From Parietaria judaica (Eukaryota; Streptophyta; Magnoliopsida; Rosales; Urticaceae): a stretch of 64,000 nucleotides of DNA. The stretch lies in NCBI GenBank assembly GCA_954871525.1, contig OX940863.1, positions 44,130,501-44,194,500 of the forward strand, given 5' to 3'. Shown here one piece after another: positions 45,791-59,571 of the stretch; the first letter of the stretch is position 1, and each line of letters starts with the position of its first letter. The notes beneath the pieces were generated by a model, which saw only the letters and a list, made by a program, of their open reading frames with translations, did not search any database and was not told the DNA's origin. Made by a program: the position numbers and the translations under genes.

Positions 45791-46309
45791 TTACGTGAAA
45801 GAACCCTAATTAAACGATATTTTAAACAAAAATTGAACTTCCAAATGCTAAATAATGTGTAATTGTATCACATTTACTTATTTTAATCCCTAAATAGCGA
45901 AGCACTATCTCGTAGTTTCTATATGAAGCCGTTAATGGGTTAAAATCTTTACCGAAAAGTGTTAAAAATTGGTTTTCTTGCGAGAGCAAATACGATCCGT
46001 TCTTGACGAAATTTGAGTTGCTAGACTTTCGTTAGGGTGGTATTGTTATAAATTGGTTTAGTTTTGGCATTAAATTTTTTTGGAGCTCTCTTTAAACCCA
46101 GTTTCAACAATTAATGCGTGCTCCAAAAAAAAACTGAGTCTTTTTTCCATTTTACGCGAAAGAACCCTAATTAAACGATATTTTAAACAAAAATTGAACT
46201 TCCAAATGCTAAATAATGTGTAATTGTATCACATTTACTTATTTTAATCCCTAAATAGCGAAGCACTATCTCGTAGTTTCTATATGAAGCCGTTAATGGG
46301 TTAAAATCT

Positions 46310-49300
46310 TTACTGAAAAGTGTTAAAAATTTGTTTTCTTGCGAGAGCAAATACGATCCGTTCTTGACGAAATTTGAGTTGCTAGACTTTCGTTAGGGTG
46401 GTATTGTTATAAATTGGTTTAGTTTTGGCATTAATTTTTTTGGGGCTCTCTTTAAACCCAGTTTCAACAATTAATGCGTGCTCCAAAAAAAAACTGAGTG
46501 TTTTTTCCATTTTACGTGAAAGAACCCTAATTAAACGATATTTTAAACAAAAATTGAACTTCCAAATGCTAAATAATGTGTAATTGTATCACATTTACTT
46601 ATTTTAATCCCTAAATAGCGAAGCACTATCTCGTAGTTTCTATATGAAGCCGTTAATGGGTTAAAATCTTTACCGAAAAATGTTAAAAATTGGTTTTCTT
46701 GCGAGAGCAAATACGATCCGTTCTTGACGAAATTTGAGTTGCTAGACTTTCATAAGGGTGGTATTGTTATAAATTGGTTTAGTTTTGGCATTAATTTTTT
46801 TTGGATATCTCTTTAAACCCAGTTTCAACAATTAATGCGTGCTCCAAAAAAAAAAACTGTCTTTTTTCCATTTTACGCGAAAGAACCCTAATTAAACGAT
46901 ATTTTAAACAAAAATTGAACTTCCAAATGCTAAATAATGTGTAATTGTATCACATTTACTTATTTTAATCCCTAAATAGCGAAGCACTATCTCGTAGTTT
47001 CTATATGAAGCCGTTAATGGGTTAAAATCTTTACCGAAAAGTGTTAAAAATTGGTTTTCTTGCGAGAGCAAATACGATCCGTTCTTGACGAAATTTGAGT
47101 TGCTAGACTTTCGTTAGGGTGGTATTGTTATAAATTGGTTTAGTTTTGGCATTAAATTTTTTTGGAGCTCTCTTTAAACCCAGTTTCAACAATTAATGCG
47201 TGCTCCAAAAAAAAAACTGAGTCTTTTTTCCATTTTACGCGAAAGAACCCTAATTAAACGATATTTTAAACAAAAATTGAACTTCCAAATGCTAAATAAT
47301 GTGTAATTGTATCATTTACTTATTTTAATCCCTAAATAGCGAAGCACTATCTCGTAGTTTCTATATGAAGCCGTTAATGGGTTAAAATATCTTTACCGAA
47401 AAGTGTTAAAAATTGGTTTTCTTGCGAGAGCAAATACGATCCGTTCTTGACGAAATTTGAGTTGCTAGACTTTCGTAAGGGTGGTATTGTTATAAATTGG
47501 TTTAGTTTTGGCATTAATTTTTTTTGGAGATCTCTTTAAACCCAGTTTCAACAATTAATGCGTGCTCCAATAAAAAACTGAGTCTTTTTTCCATTTTACG
47601 CGAAAGAACCCTAATTAAACGATATTTTAAACAAAAATTGAACTTCCAAATGCTAAATAATGTGTAATTGTATCACATTTACTTATTTTAATCCCTAAAT
47701 AGCGAAGCACTATCTCGTAGATTCTATATGAAGCCGTTAATGGGCTAAAATCTTTACCGAAAAGTGTTAAAAATTGGTTTTCTTGCGAGAGCAAATACGA
47801 TCCGTTCTTGACGAAATTTGAGTTGCTAGACTTTCGTTAGGGTGGTATTGTTATAAATTGGTTTAGTTTTGGCATTAAATTTTTTTGGAGCTCTCTTTAA
47901 ACCCAGTTTCAACAATTAATGCGTGCTCCAAAAAAAGAAACTGATTCTTTTTTCCATTTTACGCTAAAGAACCCTAATTAAACGATATTTTAAACAAAAA
48001 TTGAACTTCCAAATGCTAAATAATGTGTAATTGTATCACATTTACTTATTTTAATCCCTAAATAGCGAAGCACTATCTCGTAGTTTCTATATGAAGCCGT
48101 TAATGGGTTAAAATATCTTTACCGAAAAGTGTTAAAAATTGGTTTTCTTGCGAGAGCAAATACGATTCGTTCTTGACGAAATTTGAGTTGCTAGACTTTC
48201 GTAAGGGTGGTATTGTTATAAATTGGTTTAGTTTTGGCATTAATTTTTTTTGGAGATCTCTTTAAACCCAGTTTCAACAATTAATGCGTGCTCCAATAAA
48301 AAACTGAGTCTTTTTCCATTTTACGCGAAAGAACCCTAATTAAACGATATTTTAAACAAAAATTGAACTTCCAAATGCTAAATAATGTGTAATTGTATCA
48401 CATTTACTTATTTTAATCCCTAAATAGCAAAGCACTATCTCGTAGTTTCTATATGAAGACGTTAATGGGTTAAAATCTTTACCGAAAAGTGTTAAAAATT
48501 GGTTTTCTTGCGAGAGCAAATACGATCCGTTCTTGACGAAATTTGAGTTGCTAGACTTTCGTTAGGGTGGTATTGTTATAAATTGGTTTAGTTTTGGCAT
48601 TAAATTTTTTTGGAGCTCTCTTTAAACCCAGTTTCAACAATTAATGCGTGCTCCAAAAAAAACTGAGTGTTTTTTCCATTTTACGCGAAAGAACCCTAAT
48701 TAAACGATATTTTAAACAAAAATTGAACTTCCAAATGCTAAATAATGTGTAATTGTATCACATTTACTTATTTTAATCCCTAAATAGCGAAGCACTATCT
48801 CGTAGTTTCTATATGAAGCCGTTAATGGGTTAAAATCTTTACCGAAAAATGTTAAAAATTGGTTTTCGTGCGAGAGCAAATACGATCCGTTCTTGACGAA
48901 ATTTGAGTTGCTAGACTTTCGTAAGGGTGGTATTGTTATAAATTGGTTTAGTTTTGGCATTAATTTTTTTTGGAGATCTCTTTAAACCCAGTTTCAACAA
49001 TTAATGCGTGCTCCAATAAAAAACTGAGTCTTTTTTCCATTTTACGCGAAAGAACCCTAATTAAACGATATTTTAAACAAAAATTGAACTTCCAAATGCT
49101 AAATAATGTGTAATTGTATCACATTTACTTATTTTAATCCCTAAATAACGAAGCACTATCTCGTAGTTTCTATATGAAGCCGTTAATGGGTTAAAATCTT
49201 TACCGAAAAGTGTTAAAAATTGGTTTTCTTGCGAGAGCAAATACGATCCGTTCTTGACGAAATTTGAGTTGCTAGACTTTCGTTAGGGTGGTATTGTTAT

Positions 49301-52300
49301 AAATTGGTTTAGTTTTGGCATTAAATTTCTTTGGAGCTCTTTTTAAACCCAGTTTCAACAATTAATGCGTGCTCCAAAAAAAACTGAGTGTTTTTTCCAT
49401 TTTACGCGAAAGAACCCTAATTAAACGATATTTTAAACAAAAATTGAACTTCCAAATGCTAAATAATGTGTAATTGTATCACATTTACTTATTTTAATAC
49501 CTAAATAGCGAAGCACTATCTCGTAGTTTCTATATGAAGCCGTTAATGGGTTAAAATCTTTACTGAAAAGTGTTAAAAATTTGTTTTCTTGCGAGAGCAA
49601 ATACGATCCGTTCTTGACGAAATTTGAGTTGCTAGACTTTCGTTAGGGTGGTATTGTTATAAATTGGTTTAGTTTTGGCATTAATTTTTTTGGGGCTCTC
49701 TTTAAACCCAGTTTCAACAATTAATGCGTGCTCCAAAAAAAAACTGAGTGTTTTTTCCATTTTACGTGAAAGAACCCTAATTACACGATATTTTAAACAA
49801 AAATTGAACTTCCAAATGCTAAATAATGTGTAATTGTATCACATTTACTTATTTTAATCCCTAAATAGCGAAGCACTATCTCGTAGTTTCTATATGAAGC
49901 CGTTAATGGGTTAAAATCTTTACCGAAAAATGTTAAAAATTGGTTTTCTTGCGAGAGCAAATACGATCCGTTCTTGACGAAATTTGAGTTGCTAGACTTT
50001 CATAAGGGTGGTATTGTTATAAATTGGTTTAGTTTTGGCATTAATTTTTTTTGGATATCTCTTTAAACCCAGTTTCAACAATTAATGCGTGCTCCAAAAA
50101 AAAAAACTGTCTTTTTTCCATTTTACGCGAAAGAACCCTAATTAAACGATATTTTAAACAAAAATTGAACTTCCAAATGCTAAATAATGTGTAATTGTAT
50201 CACATTTACTTATTTTAATCCCTAAATAGCGAAGCACTATCTCGTAGTTTCTATATGAAGCCGTTAATGGGTTAAAATCTTTACCGAAAAGTGTTAAAAA
50301 TTGGTTTTCTTGCGAGAGCAAATACGATCCGTTCTTGACGAAATTTGAGTTGCTAGACTTTCGTTAGGGTGGTATTGTTATAAATTGGTTTAGTTTTGGC
50401 ATTAAATTTTTTTGGAGCTCTCTTTAAACCCAGTTTCAACAATTAATGCGTGCTCCAAAAAAAAAAACTGAGTCTTTTTTCCATTTTACGCGAAAGAACC
50501 CTAATTAAACGATATTTTAAACAAAAATTGAACTTCCAAATGCTAAATAATGTGTAATTGTATCATTTACTTATTTTAATCCCTAAATAGCGAAGCACTA
50601 TCTCGTAGTTTCTATATGAAGCCGTTAATGGGTTAAAATATCTTTACCGAAAAGTGTTAAAAATTGGTTTTCTTGCGAGAGCAAATACGATCCGTTCTTG
50701 ACGAAATTTGAGTTGCTAGACTTTCGTAAGGGTGGTATTGTTATAAATTGGTTTAGTTTTGGCATTAATTTTTTTTGGAGATCTCTTTAAACCCAGTTTC
50801 AACAATTAATGCGTGCTCCAATAAAAAACTGAGTCTTTTTTCCATTTTACGCGAAAGAACCCTAATTAAACGATATTTTAAACAAAAATTGAACTTCCAA
50901 ATGCTAAATAATGTGTAATTGTATCACATTTACTTATTTTAATCCCTAAATAGCGAAGCACTATCTCGTAGATTCTATATGAAGCCGTTAATGGGCTAAA
51001 ATCTTTACCGAAAAGTGTTAAAAATTGGTTTTCTTGCGAGAGCAAATACGATCCGTTCTTGACGAAATTTGAGTTGCTAGACTTTCGTTAGGGTGGTATT
51101 GTTATAAATTGGTTTAGTTTTGGCATTAAATTTTTTTGGAGCTCTCTTTAAACCCAGTTTCAACAATTAATGCGTGCTCCAAAAAAAGAAACTGATTCTT
51201 TTTTCCATTTTACGCTAAAGAACCCTAATTAAACGATATTTTAAACAAAAATTGAACTTCCAAATGCTAAATAATGTGTAATTGTATCACATTTACTTAT
51301 TTTAATCCCTAAATAGCGAAGCACTATCTCGTACTTTCTATATGAAGCCGTTAATGGGTTAAAATATCTTTACCGAAAAGTGTTAAAAATTGGTTTTCTT
51401 GCGAGAGCAAATACGATTCGTTCTTGACGAAATTTGAGTTGCTAGACTTTCGTAAGGGTGGTATTGTTATAAATTGGTTTAGTTTTGGCATTAATTTTTT
51501 TTGGAGATCTCTTTAAACCCAGTTTCAACAATTAATGCGTGCTCCAATAAAAAACTGAGTCTTTTTCCATTTTACGCGAAAGAACCCTAATTAAACGATA
51601 TTTTAAACAAAAATTGAACTTCCAAATGCTAAATAATGTGTAATTGTATCACATTTACTTATTTTAATCCCTAAATAGCAAAGCACTATCTCGTAGTTTC
51701 TATATGAAGACGTTAATGGGTTAAAATCTTTACCGAAAAGTGTTAAAAATTGGTTTTCTTGCGAGAGCAAATACGATCCGTTCTTGACGAAATTTGAGTT
51801 GCTAGACTTTCGTTAGGGTGGTATTGTTATAAATTGGTTTAGTTTTGGCATTAAATTTTTTTGGAGCTCTCTTTAAACCCAGTTTCAACAATTAATGCGT
51901 GCTCCAAAAAAAACTGAGTGTTTTTTCCATTTTACGCGAAAGAACCCTAATTAAACGATATTTTAAACAAAAATTGAACTTCCAAATGCTAAATAATGTG
52001 TAATTGTATCACATTTACTTATTTTAATCCCTAAATAGCGAAGCACTATCTCGTAGTTTCTATATGAAGCCGTTAATGGGTTAAAATCTTTACCGAAAAA
52101 TGTTAAAAATTGGTTTTCGTGCGAGAGCAAATACGATCCGTTCTTGACGAAATTTGAGTTGCTAGACTTTCGTAAGGGTGGTATTGTTATAAATTGGTTT
52201 AGTTTTGGCATTAATTTTTTTTGGAGATCTCTTTAAACCCAGTTTCAACAATTAATGCGTGCTCCAATAAAAAACTGAGTCTTTTTTCCATTTTACGCGA

Positions 52301-55300
52301 AAGAACCCTAATTAAACGATATTTTAAACAAAAATTGAACTTCCAAATGCTAAATAATGTGTAATTGTATCACATTTACTTATTTTAATCCCTAAATAAC
52401 GAAGCACTATCTCGTAGTTTCTATATGAAGCCGTTAATGGGTTAAAATCTTTACCGAAAAGTGTTAAAAATTGGTTTTCTTGCGAGAGCAAATACGATCC
52501 GTTCTTGACGAAATTTGAGTTGCTAGACTTTCGTTAGGGTGGTATTGTTATAAATTGGTTTAGTTTTGGCATTAAATTTCTTTGGAGCTCTTTTTAAACC
52601 CAGTTTCAACAATTAATGCGTGCTCCAAAAAAAACTGAGTGTTTTTTCCATTTTACGCGAAAGAACCCTAATTAAACGATATTTTAAACAAAAATTGAAC
52701 TTCCAAATGCTAAATAATGTGTAATTGTATCACATTTACTTATTTTAATACCTAAATAGCGAAGCACTATCTCGTAGTTTCTATATGAAGCCGTTAATGG
52801 GTTAAAATCTTTACCGAAAAATGTTAAAAATTGGTTTTCTTGCGAGACCAAAAACGATCCGTTCTTGACGAAATTTGAGTTGCTAGACTTTCGTAAGGGT
52901 GGTATTGTTATAAATTGGTTTAGTTTTGGCATTAATTTTTTTTGGAGATCTCTTTAAACCCAGTTTCAACAATTAATGCGTGCTCCAATAAAAAACTGAG
53001 TCTTTTTTCCATTTTACGCGAAAGAACCCTAATTAAACGATATTTTAAACAAAAATTGAACTTTCAAATGCTAAATAATGTGTAATTGTATCACATTTAC
53101 TTATTTTAATCCCTAAATAGCGAAGCACTATCTCGTAGTTTCTATATGAAGCCGTTAATGGGTTAAAATCTTTACCGAAAAGTGTTAAAAATTGGTTTTC
53201 TTGCGAGAGCAAATACGATCCGTTCTTGACGAAATTTGAGTTGCTAGACTTTCGTTAGGGTGGTATTGTTATAAATTGGTTTAGTTTTGGCATTAAATTT
53301 TTTTGGAGCTCTTTTTAAACCCAGTTTCAACAATTAATGCGTGCTCCAAAAAAAACTGAGTGTTTTTTCCATTTTACGCGAAAGAACCCTAATTAAACGA
53401 TATTTTAAACAAAAATTGAACTTCCAAATGCTAAATAATGTGTAATTGTATCACATTTACTTATTTTAATACCTAAATAGCGAAGCACTATCTCGTAGTT
53501 TCTATATGAAGCCGTTAATGGGTTAAAATCTTTACCGAAAAATGTTAAAAATTGGTTTTCTTGCGAGACCAAAAACGATCCGTTCTTGACGAAATTTGAG
53601 TTGCTAGACTTTTGTAAGGGTGGTATTGTTATAAATTGGTTTAGTTTTGGCATTAATTTTTTTTGGAGATCTCTTTAAACCCAGTTTCAACAATTAATGC
53701 GTGCTCCAATAAAAAATTGAGTCTTTTTTCCATTTTACGCGAAAGAACCCTAATTAAACGATATTTTAAACAAAAATTGAACTTACAAATGCTAAATAAT
53801 GTGTAATTGTATCACATTTACTTATTTTAATCCCTAAATAGCGAAGCACTATCTCGTAGTTTCTATATGAAGCCGTTAATGGGTTAAAATCTTTACCGAA
53901 AAGTGTTAAAAATTGGTTTTCTTGCGAGAGCAAATACGATCCGTTCTTGACGAAATTTGAGTTGCTAGACTTTCGTTAGGGTGGTATTGTTATAAATTGG
54001 TTTAGTTTTGGCATTAAATGTTTTTGGAGCTTTCTTTAAACCCAGTTTCAACAATTAATGCGTGCTCCAAAAATAAACTGAGTCTTTTTTCCATTTTACG
54101 CGAAAGAACCCTAATTAAACGATATTTTAAACAAAAATTGAACTTCCAAATGCTAAATAATGTGTAATTGTATCACATTTACTTATTTTAATCCCTAAAT
54201 AGCGAAGCACTATCTCATAGTTTTTATATGAAGCCGTTAATGGGTTAAAATCTTTACCGAAAAGTGTTAAAAATTGGTTTTCTTGCGAGAGCAAATACGA
54301 TCCGTTCTTGACGAAATTTGAGTTGCTAGACTTTCGTTAGGGTGGTATTGTTATAAATTGGTTTAGTTTTGGCATTAAATTTTTTTGGAGCTCTCTTTAA
54401 ACCCAGTTTCAACAATTAATGCGTGCTCCAAAAAAAGAAACTGAGTCTTTTTTCCATTTTACGCTAAAGAACCCTAATTAAACGATATTTTAAACAAAAA
54501 TTGAACTTCCAAATGCTAAATAATGTGTAATTGTATCACATTTACTTATTTTAATCCCTAAATAGCGAAGCACTATCTCGTAGTTTCTATATGAAGCCGT
54601 TAATGGGTTAAAATATCTTTACCGAAAAGTGTTAAAAATTGGTTTTCTTGCGAGAGCAAATACGATTCGTTCTTGACGAAATTTGAGTTGCTAGACTTTT
54701 GTAAGGGTGGTATTGTTATAAATTGGTTTAGTTTTGGCATTAATTTTTTTTGGAGATCTCTTTAAACCCAGTTTCAACAATTAATGCGTGCTCCAATGAA
54801 AAACTGAGTCTTTTTTCCATTTTACGCGAAAGAACCCTAATTAAACGATATTTTAAACAAAAATTGAACTTCCAAATGCTAAATAATGTGTAATTGTATC
54901 ACATTTACTTATTTTAATCCCTAAATAGCAAAGCACTATCTCGTAGTTTCTATATGAAGACGTTAATGGGTTAAAATCTTTACCGAAAAGTGTTAAAAAT
55001 TGGTTTTCTTGCGAGAGCAAATACGATCCGTTCTTGACGAAATTTGAGTTGCTAGACTTTCGTTAGGGTGGTATTGTTATAAATTGGTTTAGTTTTGGCA
55101 TTAAATTTTTTTGGAGCTCTCTTTAAACCCAGTTTCAACAATTAATGCGTGCTCCAAAAAAAACTGAGTGTTTTTTCCATTTTACGCGAAAGAACCCTAA
55201 TTAAACGATATTTTAAACAAAAATTGAACTTCCAAATGCTAAATAATGTGTAATTGTATCACATTTACTTATTTTAATCCCTAAATAGCGAAGCACTATC

Positions 55301-56060
55301 TCGTAGTTTCTATATGAAGCCGTTAATGGGTTAAAATCTTTACCGAAAAATGTTAAAAATTGGTTTTCGTGCGAGAGCAAATACGATCCGTTCTTGACGA
55401 AATTTGAGTTGCTAGACTTTCGTAAGGGTGGTATTGTTATAAATTGGTTTAGTTTTGGCATTAATTTTTTTTGGAGATCTCTTTAAACCCAGTTTCAACA
55501 ATTAATGCGTGCTCCAATAAAAAACTGAGTCTTTTTTCCATTTTACGCGAAAGAACCCTAATTAAACGATATTTTAAACAAAAATTGAACTTCCAAATGC
55601 TAAATAATGTGTAATTGTATCACATTTACTTATTTTAATCCCTAAATAGCGAAGCACTATCTCGTAGTTTCTATATGAAGCCGTTAATGGGTTAAAATCT
55701 TTACCGAAAAGTGTTAAAAATTGGTTTTCTTTCGAGAGCAAATACGATCCGTTCTTGACGAAATTTGAGTCGCTAGACTTTCGTTAGGGTGGTATTGTTA
55801 TAAATTGGTTTAGTTTTGGCATTAAATTTTTTTGGAGCTCTTTTTAAACCCAGTTTCAACAATTAATGCGTGGTCCAAAAAAAACTGAGTATTTTTTCCA
55901 TTTTACGCGAAAGAACCCTAATTAAACGATATTTTAAACAAAAATTGAACTTCCAAATGCTAAATAATGTGTAATTGTATCACATTTACTTATTTTAATA
56001 CCTAAATAGCGAAGCACTATCTCGTAGTTTCTATATGAAGCCGTTAATGGGTTAAAATCT
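46310..56060. repeat. Nine-monomer higher-order repeat (~3,250 bp), two full copies and one partial
   Basis: Private variants recur 3,250-3,252 bp apart: TTTTTTTGGGGCTCTC (46,435 and 49,685), AAAAAACTGTCTTTT (46,855 and 50,105), TGTATCATTTAC (47,309 and 50,560), GTAGATTCTATATG (47,718 and 50,968), GAAGACGTTAATG (48,455, 51,707, 54,957) and TTTTCGTGCGAG (48,866, 52,117, 55,367). Units are about 46,310-49,559 and 49,560-52,809. A third copy shares only its second half, from about 54,240. Confidence 0.85.
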
Positions 56061-56310
56061 TTACCGAAAAATGTTAAAAATTGGTTTTCTTGCGAGACCA
56101 AAAACGATCCGTTCTTGACGAAATTTGAGTTGCTAGACTTTCGTAAGGGTGGTATTGTTATAAATTGGTTTAGTTTTGGCATTAGTTTTTTTTGGAGATC
56201 TCTTTAAACCCAGTTTCAACAATTAATGCGTGCTCCAATAAAAAACTGAGTCTTTTTTCCATTTTACGCGAAAGAACCCTAATTAAACGATATTTTAAAC
56301 AAAAATTGAA

Positions 56311-59300
56311 CTTACAAATGCTAAATAATGTGTAATTGTATCACATTTACTTATTTTAATCCCTAAATAGCGAAGCACTATCTCGTAGTTTCTATATGAA
56401 GCCGTTAATGGGTTAAAATCTTTACCGAAAAGTGTTAAAAATTGGTTTTCTTGCGAGAGCAAATACGATCCGTTCTTGACGAAATTTGAGTTGCTAGACT
56501 TTCGTTAGGGTGGTATTGTTATAAATTGGTTTAGTTTTGGCATTAAATGTTTTTGGAGCTTTCTTTAAACCCAGTTTCAACAATTAATGCGTGCTCCAAA
56601 AATAAACTGAGTCTTTTTTCCATTTTACGCGAAAGAACCCTAATTAAACGATATTTTAAACAAAAATTGAACTTCCAAATGCTAAATAATGTGTAATTGT
56701 ATCACATTTACTTATTTTAATCCCTAAATAGCGAAGCACTATCTCGTAGTTTCTATATGAAGCCGTTAATGGGTTAAAATCTTTACCGAAAAGTGTTAAA
56801 AATTGGTTTTCTTGCGAGAGCAAATACGATCCGTTCTTGACGAAATTTGAGTTGCTAGACTTTCGTTAGGGTGGTATTGTTATAAATTGGTTTAGTTTTG
56901 GCATTAAATTTTTTTGGAGCTCTCTTTAAACCCAGTTTCAACAATTAATGCGTGCTCCAAAAAAAGAAACTGAGTCTTTTTTCCATTTTACGCTAAAGAA
57001 CCCTAATTAAACGATATTTTAAACAAAAATTGAACTTCCAAATGCTAAATAATGTGTAATTGTATCACATTTACTTATTTTAATCCCTAAATAGCGAAGC
57101 ACTATCTCGTAGTTTCTATATGAAGCCGTTAATGGGTTAAAATATCTTTACCGAAAAGTGTTAAAAATTGGTTTTCTTGCGAGAGCAAATACGATTCGTT
57201 CTTGACGAAATTTGAGTTGCTAGACTTTCGTAAGGGTGGTATTGTTATAAATTGGTTTAGTTTTGGCATTAATTTTTTTTGGAGATCTCTTTAAACCCAG
57301 TTTCAACAATTAATGCGTGCTCCAATAAAAAACTGAGTCTTTTTTCCATTTTACGCGAAAGAACCCTAATTAAACGATATTTTAAACAAAAATTGAACTT
57401 ACAAATGCTAAATAATGTGTAATTGTATCACATTTACTTATTTTAATCCCTAAATAGCGAAGCACTATCTCGTAGTTTCTATATGAAGCCGTTAATGGGT
57501 TAAAATCTTTACCGAAAAGTGTTAAAAATTGGTTTTCTTGCGAGAGCAAATACGATCCGTTCTTGACGAAATTTGAGTTGCTAGACTTTCGTTAGGGTGG
57601 TATTGTTATAAATTGGTTTAGTTTTGGCATTAAATGTTTTTGAAGCTTTCTTTAAACCCAGTTTCAACAATTAATGCGTGCTCCAAAAATAAACTGAGTC
57701 TTTTTTCCATTTTACGCGAAAGAACCCTAATTAAACGATATTTTAAACAAAAATTGAACTTCCAAATGCTAAATAATGTGTAATTGTATCACATTTACTT
57801 ATTTTAATCCCTAAATAGCGAAGCACTATCTCGTAGTTTCTATATGAAGCCGTTAATGGGTTAAAATCTTTACCGAAAAGTGTTAAAAATTGGTTTTCTT
57901 GCGAGAGCAAATACGATCCGTTCTTGACGAAATTTGAGTTGCTAGACTTTCGTTAGGGTGGTATTGTTATAAATTGGTTTAGTTTTGGCATTAAATTTTT
58001 TTGGAGCTCTCTTTAAACCCAGTTTCAACAATTAATGCGTGCTCCAAAAAAAGAAACTGAGTCTTTTTTCCATTTTACGCTAAAGAACCCTAATTAAACG
58101 ATATTTTAAACAAAAATTGAACTTCCAAATGCTAAATAATGTGTAATTGTATCACATTTACTTATTTTAATCCCTAAATAGCGAAGCACTATCTCGTAGT
58201 TTCTATATGAAGCCGTTAATGGGTTAAAATATCTTTACCGAAAAGTGTTAAAAATTGGTTTTCTTGCGAGAGCAAATACGATTCGTTCTTGACGAAATTT
58301 GAGTTGCTAGACTTTCGTAAGGGTGGTATTGTTATAAATTGGTTTAGTTTTGGCATTAATTTTTTTTGGAGATCTCTTTAAACCCAGTTTCAACAATTAA
58401 TGCGTGCTCCAATAAAAAACTGAGTCTTTTTTCCATTTTACGCGAAAGAACCCTAATTAAACGATATTTTAAACAAAAATTGAACTTACAAATGCTAAAT
58501 AATGTGTAATTGTATCACATTTACTTATTTTAATCCCTAAATAGCGAAGCACTATCTCGTAGTTTCTATATGAAGCCGTTAATGGGTTAAAATCTTTACC
58601 GAAAAGTGTTAAAAATTGGTTTTCTTGCGAGAGCAAATACGATCCGTTCTTGACGAAATTTGAGTTGCTAGACTTTCGTTAGGGTGGTATTGTTATAAAT
58701 TGGTTTAGTTTTGGCATTAAATGTTTTTGAAGCTTTCTTTAAACCCAGTTTCAACAATTAATGCGTGCTCCAAAAATAAACTGAGTCTTTTTTCCATTTT
58801 ACGCGAAAGAACCCTAATTAAACGATATTTTAAACAAAAATTGAACTTCCAAATGCTAAATAATGTGTAATTGTATCACATTTACTTATTTTAATCCCTA
58901 AATAGCGAAGCACTATCTCGTAGTTTCTATATGAAGCCGTTAATGGGTTAAAATCTTTACCGAAAAGTGTTAAAAATTGGTTTTCTTGCGAGAGCAAATA
59001 CGATCCGTTCTTGACGAAATTTGAGTTGCTAGACTTTCGTTAGGGTGGTATTGTTATAAATTGGTTTAGTTTTGGCATTAAATTTTTTTGGAGCTCTCTT
59101 TAAACCCAGTTTCAACAATTAATGCGTGCTCCAAAAAAAGAAACTGAGTCTTTTTTCCATTTTACGCTAAAGAACCCTAATTAAACGATATTTTAAACAA
59201 AAATTGAACTTCCAAATGCTAAATAATGTGTAATTGTATCACATTTACTTATTTTAATCCCTAAATAGCGAAGCACTATCTCGTAGTTTCTATATGAAGC

Positions 59301-59571
59301 CGTTAATGGGTTAAAATATCTTTACCGAAAAGTGTTAAAAATTGGTTTTCTTGCGAGAGCAAATACGATTCGTTCTTGACGAAATTTGAGTTGCTAGACT
59401 TTCGTAAGGGTGGTATTGTTATAAATTGGTTTAGTTTTGGCATTAATTTTTTTTGGAGATCTCTTTAAACCCAGTTTCAACAATTAATGCGTGCTCCAAT
59501 AAAAAACTGAGTCTTTTTTCCATTTTACGCGAAAGAACCCTAATTAAACGATATTTTAAACAAAAATTGAA
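56311..59571. repeat. Trimer higher-order repeat, ~1,087 bp, three copies
   Basis: The variant CTTACAAATG occurs at 56,311, 57,398 and 58,485, exactly 1,087 bp apart. Each is followed by AATGTTTTTG..CTTTCTTT with CAAAAATAAACTGAG, then AAAAAAAGAAACTGAG with TTTACGCTAAAG, then TTAAAATATC with GATTCGTTC. The order is the same in every copy. Confidence 0.85.
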
